Below, in pieces: positions 13,098 to 13,243 of a DNA stretch of 13,243 nt. The position numbers were made by a program, and so were the translations under genes. This DNA comes from Chloroflexota bacterium. Lineage in GTDB: Bacteria > Chloroflexota > Anaerolineae > Promineifilales > Promineifilaceae. The stretch lies in contig CAUJGI010000470.1 of NCBI GenBank assembly GCA_963169155.1, positions 1 to 13,243 of the forward strand, read 5' to 3'. Position 1 is the first letter of the stretch; every line of letters starts with the position of its first letter. The notes below the pieces were generated by a model, which was given only the letters and a program-made list of their open reading frames with translations, had not been told where the DNA came from and did no database searches.

Positions 13098-13243
13098 CAA
13101 CCACCTCCCAGGTAAGGCGAGCCGTACAAAATGCCCACAACAATCAGCCAGTAGGGAATCATCACCAGCCAATAGTTGGCGTTGTTCTCCACTGTAGCCG
13201 AGCGCTCTGGCGAATAAATGCCGCGCCACGTCCAGAACTGGGT
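13097..13243 (-). CDS. Probable haem-copper oxidase subunit III, C-terminal fragment
   Basis: The last 48 residues of a membrane protein run in from the right edge and stop at TGA 13097-13099, sharing one base with the next ATG. The segment RGIYSPERSATVENNANYW then a closing hydrophobic helix matches the end of oxidase subunit III, where 'G.YS.ER...VE..A.YWHFVD..W' precedes the final helix. Here the usual His after YW is replaced (YWLVMIPYW). It could also be the III part of a fused I-III subunit, or another oxidase membrane subunit. The neighbouring cytochrome c and haem-binding genes support an oxidase operon. The fragment is short, so the call is moderate. Confidence 0.55.
   Translation of the reverse strand, partial: TQFWTWRGIYSPERSATVENNANYWLVMIPYWLIVVGILYGSPYLGGG

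Noticed and set aside
13098..13229. Longer start (13229) for the small membrane protein
   Set aside because: Those bases encode the end of the preceding oxidase-like protein in another frame, and a strong ribosome site precedes the ATG at 13097.

Overview
The window looks like chromosome from a Chloroflexota bacterium (Anaerolineae/Caldilineae-like is my best guess). It is moderately GC-rich and densely packed. The main lineage clue is the large LuxR-type regulator at 8859-11861, whose N-terminal 'YWYAYRR..GKL.K.YLGK' module I associate with Chloroflexota regulators of this class. The large extracytoplasmic insert in the OppC-like permease and the Glu/Ala/Pro-rich lipoprotein linker fit that placement. 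It is an inference from gene style, not from a marker gene. No rRNA, tRNA, CRISPR array, insertion sequence or phage gene was seen.

Layout, right to left along the minus strand. (1) At 11917-13243 is the tail of a respiratory cluster: the C-terminus of a probable haem-copper oxidase subunit III, a small three-helix membrane protein, a monohaem cytochrome c lipoprotein and a membrane-anchored CxxCH haem-binding protein. The genes overlap by 1-7 bases or sit 6 bases apart, so they are almost certainly one transcript. (2) At 8859-11861, on the plus strand, is a 1000-residue LAL/MalT-type ATP-dependent LuxR regulator. It converges on the respiratory cluster across a 33-base near-perfect palindrome (11872-11904). 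(3) At 8475 down to 2037 is a complete Opp/Dpp-type ABC importer: family-5 binding lipoprotein, a strong intrinsic terminator, then permeases B and C and ATPases D and F. (4) At 1987 down to 1 follow an MFS transporter and a ChbG/YdjC-type carbohydrate deacetylase that runs off the left edge. They are 49 bases behind the ATPase genes and overlap each other, so they may belong to the same operon.

How the parts may work together. The regulator and the binding-protein gene are divergent and share a roughly 380-base intergenic region. It carries a perfect 17-bp inverted repeat and six copies of a TTGGGTAA-like motif, a good candidate operator array for the LAL protein. LAL regulators of the MalT type respond to small ligands, often sugars. 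With a deacetylase and a sugar-type MFS protein next to the importer, uptake of (acetylated) oligosaccharides is a reasonable alternative to peptides. This substrate assignment is inference.

The most unusual signal is at the DNA level. The 9-mer ACGGCCGTT occurs 11 times in 13.2 kb, where I estimate well under one by chance. Seven copies extend to the perfect palindrome AACGGCCGTT. All lie inside genes, on functionally unrelated proteins, in all three codon phases. This resembles the HIP1 octamer of cyanobacteria.
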